Source of the DNA: Methylocystis parvus OBBP
GTDB taxonomy: Bacteria > Pseudomonadota > Alphaproteobacteria > Rhizobiales > Beijerinckiaceae
Direction: 5' to 3'
NCBI RefSeq assembly: GCF_027571405.1
Contig: NZ_CP092968.1
Span: 1,798,001-1,862,000 of the forward strand
Length of the DNA: 64,000 nucleotides
Position numbers and translations under genes: made by a program. The number at the start of each line of letters is the position of its first letter. Position 1 is the stretch's first letter. The notes beneath the pieces are model-generated. The model worked only from the letters and a program-made list of their open reading frames with translations, had not been told where the DNA came from and searched no databases. Of this stretch, positions 8,518 to 18,034 are shown piece by piece.

Positions 8518-9027
8518 TCACGCAGCGGCGCCGCAGCACTTCTTGAATTTCTTGCCGGAGCCGCAAGGGCACGGATCATTCCGGCCGGGCTGCTTGCCCT
8601 TCACGACCGGCTCGTTCTTGCGGTTGGCTTCTTCCTGGAAATACCAGCGGCCGTCTATCTTGTTGAAGAGCGAACGCTCGCGGTGATCGTAGCGCTGCCC
8701 CTCGGAGACAAAGCTCGCCACGAATTCGACATAGCCGCTATCCTCGTCTTCGCCCCCGTTCTCCGTTGACAGAATCTCGAGGCCAAGCCATTGCGACTGC
8801 TTCGCCCAATGGGTGATCGACTTGCGGTCGAAATCGTGCCGCGTGCCGGGAGCGAGAGTCTCTTCGAGATAATCGATATCGTTGCGCACGAAGGCGGTGT
8901 AGCGCGAGCGCATGAGCGCCTCCGCCGTCGCCGGCGCCTTCCCCTCTTCGATGAAGGGTTTGCAGCAATCGGCGTAGTCGCGCTTGTCGGCGTCGGTCAC
9001 GCGGCAGGGGCAGATTGCGTCGGTCAT
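8518..9027 (-). CDS. YchJ/UPF0225-family protein with C-terminal SEC-C zinc motif
   Basis: A 169-residue soluble protein. The N-terminal [17 protein letters not shown] is the YchJ-type cysteine cluster, followed by the NTF2-like core with [15 protein letters not shown] and [20 protein letters not shown]. The C-terminus ends in the SEC-C zinc finger [18 protein letters not shown]. The family is widespread but its function is unknown; SEC-C motifs bind zinc and often mediate protein contacts (as in SecA). The gene is separate from the flagellar genes and downstream of the fds operon. Confidence 0.9.
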   Translation of the reverse strand: MTDAICPCRVTDADKRDYADCCKPFIEEGKAPATAEALMRSRYTAFVRNDIDYLEETLAPGTRHDFDRKSITHWAKQSQWLGLEILSTENGGEDEDSGYVEFVASFVSEGQRYDHRERSLFNKIDGRWYFQEEANRKNEPVVKGKQPGRNDPCPCGSGKKFKKCCGAAA

Positions 9028-9123
9028 GCTCGGCTCGTCTTGAAGTTGGACGCCCGCGCCTTCCCCAGCGCGCTTTCCGCGCCTACGGGAATCATGTGGG
9101 CGAATTAATTTGGGCTGACGCCG

Positions 9124-9157
9124 AAAAGAAAGAGCGGCCCCTTGCGCCGGCGCCGCT
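9124..9157 (-). terminator. Terminator at the end of the fds operon
   Basis: A stem of AGCGGC / GCCGCT (9133-9138 and 9152-9157) encloses a GC-rich loop. On the minus strand CTTTCTTTTCGG follows directly, giving a rho-independent terminator 22 bp after fdsD. A T-rich stretch on the plus side could make it bidirectional. Confidence 0.65.
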
Positions 9158-9178
9158 TCCTTTTATCCGCGTCGTGGA

Positions 9179-9412
9179 TCAGGCTGCGCCCTTGGCCTTT
9201 TCGGCGTCGAGGAGCTTCACGGCTTCAATTGCGACCGGCTCCAGACCCGCGCCGCCATGCTTCACATGTTCGACGATCGCCGTGCGCATATGGGGCTCCC
9301 AGAACTTGCGCAGATGCTCCGCCATGCCGGCCGCGCCGCTCTTCTGAGGGGCGAAGAAGGCGCCGATCTGATTGGCCATTTTTACGAGCTTATCGACTGA
9401 ATCATGCGACAT
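9179..9412 (-). CDS. fdsD: Formate dehydrogenase delta subunit FdsD
   Basis: A 77-residue protein starting MSHDSVDKLVKMANQIGAFF, followed by LRKFWEPHMR near the middle: the hallmark sequence of the small FdsD subunit of soluble NAD-dependent formate dehydrogenases. FdsD is needed for an active complex, though its exact job is unclear. The ATG at 9412 lies inside the end of fdhD with an 11-bp overlap. It is the last gene of the operon and is followed by a terminator. Confidence 0.9.
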   Translation of the reverse strand: MSHDSVDKLVKMANQIGAFFAPQKSGAAGMAEHLRKFWEPHMRTAIVEHVKHGGAGLEPVAIEAVKLLDAEKAKGAA

Positions 9413-10229
9413 GTGCGGAAACCTGTTCGAGGATGCGTCCCGGATGGGTGAAGATTTCAAAGTCGCGGCCCCGCATCACGGCCACGAGCGTCATACCGCA
9501 TTTCTCGGCGTTGCGAACCGCCAACGCCGTCGGCGCCGAAATCGCCGCGATGATCGGCGCGCCGATGCGTGCGGCTTTTTGCACAAGTTCCACGGAGACG
9601 CGGCTCGTCATCAGCACGACGCCTTGCGAGGCCGCGACGCCTTGTCGCGCCAGAGCGCCGGCGAGCTTGTCGAGCGCATTGTGGCGGCCGACGTCTTCGC
9701 GCACGATCAACGCATCGGATGCCGGGTTCCAGAAGGCCGCGGCGTGGACGGCGCGCGTCTCCTGATTGAGCTTCTGCTCGCCCGGCATGCGGCTCATCGC
9801 CTCGATCAGCCCCGCGGCGGACACGGTCAGCGCATTATCGAGCGACGGCAGCTCCCGCGTCGCAGCCTCCAGGCTCTCAATGCCGCAAAGGCCGCATCCC
9901 GTGGGACCGGCCATTGAGCGCTTGCGCGCGGCATAGGCTTCTTGACGGCCCCCGCCGAGCCATGTGCGCAATTCGACGCCCGCGTCGGAGGAAACGATCT
10001 CGACCTCGCCGGCGTCCTGCGGCGAATCCACGAGACCTTCCGTCAGGGCGAAGCCGATGGCGAAATCTTCGAGATCGGCGGGCGTCGCCATCATTACGGC
10101 ATGGGTGGAGCCGCCATAGGTAAAAGCGATCGGCGTCTCTTCGGGGATCACGCGAGAAGAACGCGCCGTCACATCGTGACGGCGCGCCTGACAATCCACT
10201 CGAAGAGAGGCGGACGGTTTGTCTGTCAT
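9402..10229 (-). CDS. fdhD: Formate dehydrogenase sulfurtransferase FdhD (FdsC)
   Basis: A 275-residue protein that transfers sulfur to the molybdenum/tungsten cofactor before it is inserted into FdsA, a step required for formate dehydrogenase activity. The catalytic CxxC loop is visible as GPTGCGLCGIESLE. Other family motifs are GFALTEGLV, IVREDVGRHNALDKL, TSRVSVELVQKAA and APTALAVRNAE. The start at 10229 overlaps the fdsA stop by 4 bp. In Cupriavidus the same position holds fdsC, a homologue of FdhD. Confidence 0.95.
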   Translation of the reverse strand: MTDKPSASLRVDCQARRHDVTARSSRVIPEETPIAFTYGGSTHAVMMATPADLEDFAIGFALTEGLVDSPQDAGEVEIVSSDAGVELRTWLGGGRQEAYAARKRSMAGPTGCGLCGIESLEAATRELPSLDNALTVSAAGLIEAMSRMPGEQKLNQETRAVHAAAFWNPASDALIVREDVGRHNALDKLAGALARQGVAASQGVVLMTSRVSVELVQKAARIGAPIIAAISAPTALAVRNAEKCGMTLVAVMRGRDFEIFTHPGRILEQVSAHVA

Positions 10230-13105
10230 TCCGCCGCGTCGATCGCGCTCGCGATGCGACGGCTCCGCTCCGTCAGCTCGCGATATTTTTCCTGCCACTC
10301 GGTCGGCCCGTTGGTGGTCGAGACCTGCACCGCCGTGACCTTGTATTCGGGGCAATTGGTCGCCCAGTCCGAATTGTCGGTCGTGACGACGTTCGCCTGC
10401 GTCGTCGGGTGGTGGAAGGTCGTGTAGACGACGCCCGGCGCGACGCGATCGGTGATCTTGGCGCGCAGCGTCGTTTCACCGGCGCGGCTCGCCACCTTCA
10501 CCCAATCGCCCTCGCGCACGCCGCGATCCTCCGCGTCATGCGGATGAATCTCGAGCACGTCCTCCGGGTGCCACTGGCTGTTTTCGGTGCGCCGCGTCTG
10601 CGCGCCGACATTGTATTGGGACAGGATGCGGCCTGTCGTCAGCAGCAGCGGGAAGCGCGGCCCGACCTTCTCGTCCGTCGGCACATATTCGGTGATGACG
10701 AATTTGCCCTTGCCGCGGGCGAAGCCGTTAATGTGCATGATCGGCATGCCGTCCGGCGATTCTTCGTTGCACGGCCACTGAACGGAGCCGACCTCGGCGA
10801 GGCGCTCGAAAGACACGCCCGCGAAGGACGGGGTCAGACGCGCAATCTCGTCCATGATCTGGCTGGCGTGAGCGTAACCCCAGTTCAGGCCCAGCGCATT
10901 GGCGAGGAGCTGCGTGACTTCCCAATCGGCGTAGCCGTTCTTCGGCGACATCACCTTGGTGACGCGCTGAATGCGGCGCTCGGCGTTGGTGAAGGTGCCG
11001 TCCTTCTCGAGGAAGGTCGCGCCCGGCAGGAAGACATGAGCGTAATTCGCCGTCTCGACCAGGAAAAGATCCTGAACGATGACGATGTCCATATTGGACA
11101 GCGCGCGCGACACATGGCTCGTGTCGGGATCGGACTGGAGAATGTCCTCGCCCTGCACATAAAGGCCCTTGAACCGGCCTTCGATCGCCGCGTCGAACAT
11201 GTTCGGGATGCGCAGGCCGGGCTCCGGGTCGAGCTCAACGCCCCAATCCGCCTCGAAGGCCTTGCGGGCCTCCTCGTTGGAGATGTGGCGATAGCCCGGC
11301 AGCTCGTGCGGGAAGGAGCCCATGTCGCAGGAGCCCTGCACATTGTTCTGCCCGCGCAGCGGATTCACGCCGACGCCGCGGCGGCCGAGATTGCCGGTCG
11401 CCATGGCGAGATTGGCGATGCCCATGACGGTCGTCGAGCCTTGCGCATGCTCGGTGACGCCAAGGCCGTAATAGATCGCCGCATTGCCGCCCGTGGCGTA
11501 AAGACGCGCTGCGGCGCGAATCTCCGCCGCCGGAACGCCGAGCGTCGTCTCGAGCGCCTCCGGACTGTTTTTCGGAAGCGAGACGAAAGCCGCCCAATCC
11601 TGATATTCGTCCCAATCGCAGCGCGACTTGACGAAATCGAGATTGGCGAGCCCCTCGGTCACGATGACATGCGCGAGCGCCGTCACCATGGCGACATTCG
11701 TGCCGGGCTTCAGCGGCAGATGGTAATCCGCCGTGATGTGGGGCGAGCGCACGAGGTCGATGCGGCGCGGATCGATGACGATCAGCCTGGCGCCGTCGCG
11801 CAGCCGCGCCTTCATGCGCGAGCCGAACACCGGATGCGCGTCGGTCGGATTGGCGCCGATGACCAGGATGACGTCGGCCTCGTCCACCGAGTCGAAATCC
11901 TGCGTGCCGGCGGAGGTGCCGAAGGCCTGGGCGAGGCCATAGCCCGTCGGCGAATGGCAGACGCGGGCGCAGGTGTCGGTATTGTTGTTGCGGAAGCCCT
12001 GACGCGCGAGCTTCTGAACGAGATAGCTTTCCTCATTCGTGCAGCGCGACGAGGTGATCACGCCGAGCGAATTCTTGCCGTGCTTCTCCTGCGTCGCCTT
12101 CAGGCGGGCGGCGGCGAAGGCGATCGCCTCTTCCCACGACACTTCGCGCCAGGGCTGCGCGATCGTCTCGCGGATCATCGGCGTGGTGATGCGGTCGCCG
12201 TGATGGGCGTAGCCATAGGCGAAGCGGCCCTTGATGCAGCTATGGCCGTGATTGGCCTTGCCGTCCTTCCAGGGAACCATGCGAACGACTTCCTCGCCGC
12301 GCATTTCGGCCTTGAAGGTGCAGCCCACGCCGCAATAGGCGCAGGTCGTAATCTCGCTATGTTCGGGCTGGCCGACGGCGATGACCGCCTTTTCCGTCAG
12401 CGTGGCGGTCGGGCAAGCCTGGACGCAGGCGCCGCAGGACACGCATTCCGACTCCATGAACGCTTCGTCCATGCCGGGCGACACGCGCGAATCGAAGCCG
12501 CGGCCGGAGATCGTCAGCGCGAAAGTGCCCTGCACTTCCTCGCAGGCGCGAACGCAACGGTTGCAGACGATGCATTTCGACGGATCGTAGGTGAAATAGG
12601 GGTTCGACTCGTCCTTCGGCTTCCAGTTGAAATTGGCCTCGCCATCGTTGCGGGCGAAGACGTGGTTCGAGCCGTCATAGCCGTAGCGCACGTCGCGCAG
12701 ACCGACCGCGCCCGCCATGTCCTGCAATTCGCAATCGCCATTGGCGGCGCAGGTCAGGCAGTCGAGCGGATGGTCGGAGATATAGAGTTCCATGACGCCG
12801 CGGCGGATGGCGGCGAGACGCGGCGTCTGGGTCTTGACCGAAATGCCGGGCCCGACCGGCGTGGTGCAGGAAGCCGGCGTGCCGTTGCGGCCCTCGACTT
12901 CGATCACGCAGAGGCGGCAGGAGCCGAACGCCTTGATGCTGTCGGTGGCGCAGAGCTTGGGGATCTCCGTCCCCGCCTCCATCGCCGCCCGCATGATCGA
13001 GGTTCCCTCGGGAACCGTGACGCTTTTACCGTCAATGGTCAGCGTGACCATTTTTGCCGATTTGGACTCTGGGGTCCCGTAATCTGTCTCTTTGATAAGC
13101 GTCAT
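10226..13105 (-). CDS. fdsA: NAD-dependent formate dehydrogenase alpha subunit FdsA (Mo/W catalytic subunit)
   Basis: A 959-residue catalytic subunit that oxidises formate to CO2 at a bis-MGD molybdenum or tungsten centre. The N-terminus resembles NuoG: a [2Fe-2S] site (CATDSIKAFGSCRLC), a His/Cys cluster (HPLDCLTCAANGDC) and ferredoxin-type sites (CIVCNRCVRAC, CVSCGACVQAC). Next come CAYCGVGC and the formate-specific metal ligand region TCARVCHSPTGYG, where the second Cys should bind the metal. Methods of start choice: the ATG at 13105 gives the family length and lies 10 bp after fdsB. The fdsG-fdsB-fdsA layout makes a soluble diaphorase-linked complex that yields NADH. Confidence 0.97.
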   Translation of the reverse strand: MTLIKETDYGTPESKSAKMVTLTIDGKSVTVPEGTSIMRAAMEAGTEIPKLCATDSIKAFGSCRLCVIEVEGRNGTPASCTTPVGPGISVKTQTPRLAAIRRGVMELYISDHPLDCLTCAANGDCELQDMAGAVGLRDVRYGYDGSNHVFARNDGEANFNWKPKDESNPYFTYDPSKCIVCNRCVRACEEVQGTFALTISGRGFDSRVSPGMDEAFMESECVSCGACVQACPTATLTEKAVIAVGQPEHSEITTCAYCGVGCTFKAEMRGEEVVRMVPWKDGKANHGHSCIKGRFAYGYAHHGDRITTPMIRETIAQPWREVSWEEAIAFAAARLKATQEKHGKNSLGVITSSRCTNEESYLVQKLARQGFRNNNTDTCARVCHSPTGYGLAQAFGTSAGTQDFDSVDEADVILVIGANPTDAHPVFGSRMKARLRDGARLIVIDPRRIDLVRSPHITADYHLPLKPGTNVAMVTALAHVIVTEGLANLDFVKSRCDWDEYQDWAAFVSLPKNSPEALETTLGVPAAEIRAAARLYATGGNAAIYYGLGVTEHAQGSTTVMGIANLAMATGNLGRRGVGVNPLRGQNNVQGSCDMGSFPHELPGYRHISNEEARKAFEADWGVELDPEPGLRIPNMFDAAIEGRFKGLYVQGEDILQSDPDTSHVSRALSNMDIVIVQDLFLVETANYAHVFLPGATFLEKDGTFTNAERRIQRVTKVMSPKNGYADWEVTQLLANALGLNWGYAHASQIMDEIARLTPSFAGVSFERLAEVGSVQWPCNEESPDGMPIMHINGFARGKGKFVITEYVPTDEKVGPRFPLLLTTGRILSQYNVGAQTRRTENSQWHPEDVLEIHPHDAEDRGVREGDWVKVASRAGETTLRAKITDRVAPGVVYTTFHHPTTQANVVTTDNSDWATNCPEYKVTAVQVSTTNGPTEWQEKYRELTERSRRIASAIDAAE

Positions 13106-13115
13106 GGCGGCTACC

Positions 13116-14662
<1,547 letters not shown>

Positions 14663-14666
<4 letters not shown>

Positions 14667-15139
14667 TTGCCCTTCGCCTCCTCGACAAGGGAGTCGAGCG
14701 TCTCGGCGTCGACCAGTCCAATCGGCTCTCCGTCATAAAGGGCGGAGGGGCTGTGCGCGCAGAGGCCCAGGCAATAAACAGGCTCGACCGTCAGGGAGCC
14801 GTCCGGCGTGGTCTGGCCCCAATCCAGCTTGTGGCGGGCCAGGAATTCATTGGCCTGCTTCTCGGCGCCCATGGACTGGCAGGATTCGGCGCGGCAGATC
14901 TTGAGATGATGGCGGCCCTGCGGCGCGCTGTGGAAGTCGTGGTAGAAGGTCACCACGCCGTGCATTTCGGCCCGGCTGATATTCAGCGCGCCCGCCATTT
15001 CCTTCACCGCCGATTCCGGGACGCATCCGAATTCCGCCTGAAGCGCATGCAATATTGGGAGTGCAGGACCTTCGAGGCCCATATGGGCCGCAATAATCTC
15101 CCGCGCCCGCTCGTCGCTATATGGAGCAGCGCCAGCCAT
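14663..15139 (-). CDS. fdsG: Formate dehydrogenase gamma subunit FdsG ([2Fe-2S])
   Basis: A 158-residue NuoE-like subunit holding a [2Fe-2S] cluster. The ligand pairs are CRAESC and CLGLC; the middle has GVVTFYHDF, typical of the family. The ATG at 15139 is preferred because GAGGGAAGAA precedes it. A TTG ten codons upstream in frame is unlikely to be used. It is the first gene of fdsG-B-A-fdhD-fdsD and lies 126 bp after the lysR gene. Confidence 0.95.
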
Positions 15140-15182
15140 TTCTTCCCTCGCTTGGGGCGTCGAGCTCAAGACAAGCGCCCTT

Positions 15183-15201
15183 CATTGGTTTTATTCCAAT
15201 G
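15183..15201 (-). promoter_or_regulatory. LysR-type dyad (T-N11-A) upstream of fdsG
   Basis: CATTGG and CCAATG form a 6-bp inverted repeat with a 7-nt spacer. The inner T and A give the T-N11-A pattern bound by LysR-type regulators. It lies 44-62 bp before the fdsG ATG in the short gap after the lysR gene, so it is the best candidate operator for control of fds by that regulator. Confidence 0.55.
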
Positions 15202-15265
15202 ACAGTGCCGGAAATCCCGCGCCTGATCAATACCGTCCCCGCCGTTATGTCATAGACCCTGCCTA

Positions 15266-16156
15266 TCAATCGGCCAGTCTGCCGCTTTCGGCGAGCGCTT
15301 TTGCCTCTGCAACGAGCGCGCCAACGAGCGGGATGACAGGATCGCGCAAGGGGGCGACGAGTCCGATTTCGTGCCCGACCTCCGGCTCGACGATCGGGAT
15401 CGACCGCAGGGGCGGCTCTGTTCCCATTGTTTTTGCGAGCTTCTCCGGCATGATCGTGGCCCATCGGCCGGATTTCACATGGTCGTAGAGCAGAATGACG
15501 GAATTCGACTCGAGAATCGGCGCGACGTCCGGGCCGATCAGCCGGTCGACGATGCGGCGATTCTGCATGTCAGGCGTGAGCAGGCAGAGATCGATCTTGC
15601 CGACCTCGGTCCATGTCACGCGGTCGCGGTCGCCGAGCGGATTGCCGGCGGTCGTCAACAATCGGTAACGTTCCGAACAAAGCGGCACGGTTCTGACGCG
15701 GCCGAGCGGATCGTTGTCGAGATAGGTGACGCCCGCGTCGATCTCGAGATTATCGAGCATCCCCATCACTTCCGCCGACGAGGCCGAAATCACCTTGAAG
15801 CGGACATGGGGATGCTTTTCCCGATAAGGCGTCGTCAGCGCGGAGACGATTCCCTCGGCCGTGGGAATGACCGCAATCCGGAGCTGGCCTGAAAGCCCTT
15901 CCCTCAGGGTGCGGACTTCCTGCCGCATGGCGCGGGCGTCGCCGACAATTCGCTTCGCCCATTCGAGCACCCGCTCGCCCTCGGCGGTCAGGCCGTGAAA
16001 ACGGGAGGAGCGGTTGACCAGCAAGACGCCGAGCGAATCTTCGAGCTGCTTGATGCCGGCGGACAGGGTCGGCTGCGTGACGCCGCAAAGCTCCGCCGCG
16101 CGGGAGAAGCTTTTCTCACTCGCGACGGTGATAAGGAATTCGAGTTTGTCGATCAC
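15266..16156 (-). CDS. LysR-family regulator, probable regulator of the fds operon
   Basis: A 296-residue LysR-type regulator. The N-terminal winged helix is VIDKLEFLITVASEKSFSRA followed by CGVTQPTLSAGIKQLE; the substrate-binding domain spans about 90-290. No ATG lies near the domain start. The GTG at 16156 is chosen because AAGGAAAT precedes it and it gives the usual family length. It lies just upstream of fdsG on the same strand; in Cupriavidus a LysR gene (fdsR) likewise borders fds. A dyad suited to such a protein lies in the gap between them. Effector unknown. Confidence 0.9.
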   Translation of the reverse strand: MIDKLEFLITVASEKSFSRAAELCGVTQPTLSAGIKQLEDSLGVLLVNRSSRFHGLTAEGERVLEWAKRIVGDARAMRQEVRTLREGLSGQLRIAVIPTAEGIVSALTTPYREKHPHVRFKVISASSAEVMGMLDNLEIDAGVTYLDNDPLGRVRTVPLCSERYRLLTTAGNPLGDRDRVTWTEVGKIDLCLLTPDMQNRRIVDRLIGPDVAPILESNSVILLYDHVKSGRWATIMPEKLAKTMGTEPPLRSIPIVEPEVGHEIGLVAPLRDPVIPLVGALVAEAKALAESGRLAD

Positions 16157-16492
16157 TTCGAAGGATTTCCTTTGCGCGGCGCGCGGGCGCTCGCGATTCC
16201 CGGAAGCGAGGGGCCCCGCTTCGAGCGCGCCAAGCGCCGAGCCTTCCTCCCCAGGGGCTTCAGACTTAGCACAAGCGAGCGCTGAAATCCCGTAAAATGA
16301 ACCGAAAAGCGGCCAGGCGCCGCATATGGGCGACAGCTTGGGTGGGAACGCCAAACGTCGCCGGTCCCCGCCGAAGCTCGCGCTTGGTCTGGCGTAGGCC
16401 ACAATTTGCCCATATTTGAACCGTTTCGGGATGGTCAGTATGCTTTTTGCGTCGTCTTCCCCCGTAGCGCGAGCCTCAAGAGACATTTGCCC
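16157..16492. other. Divergent intergenic region, lysR / D,D-carboxypeptidase
   Basis: The 336 bp separate the GTG of lysR from the ATG of the carboxypeptidase. The right end holds a plausible plus-strand promoter (16416-16444). I see no RNA gene or convincing small ORF; readings that extend either neighbour into it lack family similarity. Confidence 0.5.
16416..16444 (+). promoter_or_regulatory. Possible sigma-70 promoter of the D,D-carboxypeptidase gene
   Basis: TTGAAC and TATGCT are spaced by 17 bp, and the -10 ends 48 bp before the ATG. Each hexamer matches the consensus at four of six positions, so this is only a candidate. Confidence 0.35.
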
Positions 16493-18034
16493 ATGACGAA
16501 GATGAAGCGATTTGTCCGCCGCGGCGCCTTCGCGTCATGCCTCGCCTCCGTTCTTGGCGCGCCCTTCGCCGCCTCGATCGCGCAAGCGACCCCCTCGCTC
16601 GTCATCGACGTGGCCTCGGGTTCGGTGCTCGAGCAGGATCAGGCGACGGCCTCCTGGTATCCGGCTTCGCTCACCAAGCTGATGACGGCCTATGTCGCGC
16701 TGGAAGCCGTGAAGGCCGGCCGCATCACGATGGACACGCCGCTGATGGTGTCGCCGCGCGCGACCCGCATGGCGCCGTCCAAGATGGGTTTCCGCGTCGG
16801 CCAGGAAGTCACGCTGCAAAACGCGCTCATCATGCTGATGGTGAAATCGGCCAACGATATCGCCGTCACGATCGCCGAAGGCGTCGGCGGCTCCGTCGAG
16901 GCCTTCGCGGATGAAATGAACGCCGCCTCGCAGAAGCTCGGCATGACGCAGTCGGTCTGGGTCAATCCCAACGGCCTGCCCGACTCCCGTCAGGTGACCT
17001 CGGCCCGCGACCTCGCGATCCTGGGCCGGGCGCTCTATCTGCAATTTCCCGAATATTCCAATCTGTGGAACATCGGCGCCATGCAGATCGGCGGAAAGGT
17101 CCATCCGACCCATAACGGCCTGCTCGGCCGCTATCCCGGCGCGGACGGCATGAAGACGGGCTTCACCTGCCCCGCCGGCTTCAACCTCGTCGCCTCCGCG
17201 ACGCATGGCGGCCAGCGGCTCATCGCCGTCGTCCTCGGCGCGCCGTCCGCCAACGCCCGCACCGCCAAAGCCGCGGCGCTGCTCGATCGCGCTTTCCAGA
17301 CCGGCGGCGCGCAAGGCGCGCTCGCTTCGCTGCCCAGCGCCGGCCCGACGGCCGCGCCGGACATGCGCGACAGCGTCTGCCGCAACCGCGGCGCGGCGAC
17401 GATGGAATTCATGAGCGAGGTCGAGGACATCTCAATTCCGATCGGCTCCGCGCCCACCGGCATCCCGCTGCTCGACGCCGTCGGCGGCGGCCAGCAGGCC
17501 ATCAGCGTGAAGGACATTGCTCGCCTGCCGCGCCCGCAATTTCAGCCTGTGCAGGTCTTCGCCGGCCGCGCCCCAGGCTATGCCGGCCCCGTCGCCCGCG
17601 CCCGCGCGCCCGGCGCGGCGATCGGCGAGCAGCCGGATCTCGCGGCCTACGCCAACGCCGAGCCGACAGGCGGCGAGGCGTCGCCGATCAGCAAGGCCGC
17701 GCCGGACGCGGTGAGCATGCGCAAGGGCAGGCGCGCCAAGCGCGGGGCCGCGACGGCGACCCTCCCGACGCCCGCCCCGGCGGAGAGCATCATGCAGGAC
17801 GAGAACGCCGCCCCCGCGGACAAGCCGGGCAAAGGCAAGGGCAAGCAGGCGCCCGCCAAATCGGCGAGCAAGCCGAGCGCCGACAAGGCCGCGCCGGCCA
17901 AGGTCGCCGCAAAGACGCCCGCCGAAGCTGCGGCCAAACCCGCCGCCGGCAAGCCGGCCGCCACGGCCGGAAAATCCAGGGCGTCCGCCAAGACCCAAAC
18001 CGCCGCGAAGCCCCAACAGGTCAAGACTCAGTGA
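16493..18034 (+). CDS. D-alanyl-D-alanine carboxypeptidase (PBP5/DacA family) with long basic tail
   Basis: A 513-residue exported enzyme that trims the terminal D-Ala from peptidoglycan stem peptides. A signal peptide (MKRFVRRG, then ending AASIAQA) precedes an S11 peptidase domain. The active-site motifs are SLTK (59-62), SAN (119-121) and KTG (221-223). After about residue 270 the usual domain is replaced by a low-complexity region. The last 110 or so residues are Lys/Ala/Pro-rich, histone H1-like, and clearly cationic. This tail is unlike the amphipathic membrane anchor of PBP5. The start at 16493 is chosen over upstream in-frame codons because of the signal peptide. The stop overlaps the next gene by 4 bp. 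Confidence 0.92.
   Translation: MTKMKRFVRRGAFASCLASVLGAPFAASIAQATPSLVIDVASGSVLEQDQATASWYPASLTKLMTAYVALEAVKAGRITMDTPLMVSPRATRMAPSKMGFRVGQEVTLQNALIMLMVKSANDIAVTIAEGVGGSVEAFADEMNAASQKLGMTQSVWVNPNGLPDSRQVTSARDLAILGRALYLQFPEYSNLWNIGAMQIGGKVHPTHNGLLGRYPGADGMKTGFTCPAGFNLVASATHGGQRLIAVVLGAPSANARTAKAAALLDRAFQTGGAQGALASLPSAGPTAAPDMRDSVCRNRGAATMEFMSEVEDISIPIGSAPTGIPLLDAVGGGQQAISVKDIARLPRPQFQPVQVFAGRAPGYAGPVARARAPGAAIGEQPDLAAYANAEPTGGEASPISKAAPDAVSMRKGRRAKRGAATATLPTPAPAESIMQDENAAPADKPGKGKGKQAPAKSASKPSADKAAPAKVAAKTPAEAAAKPAAGKPAATAGKSRASAKTQTAAKPQQVKTQ

Noticed and set aside
16157..16486. N-terminal extension of the LysR gene to an ATG at 16486
   Set aside because: The extension lacks similarity to LysR proteins; the GTG at 16156 has a good ribosome site and gives the usual length.
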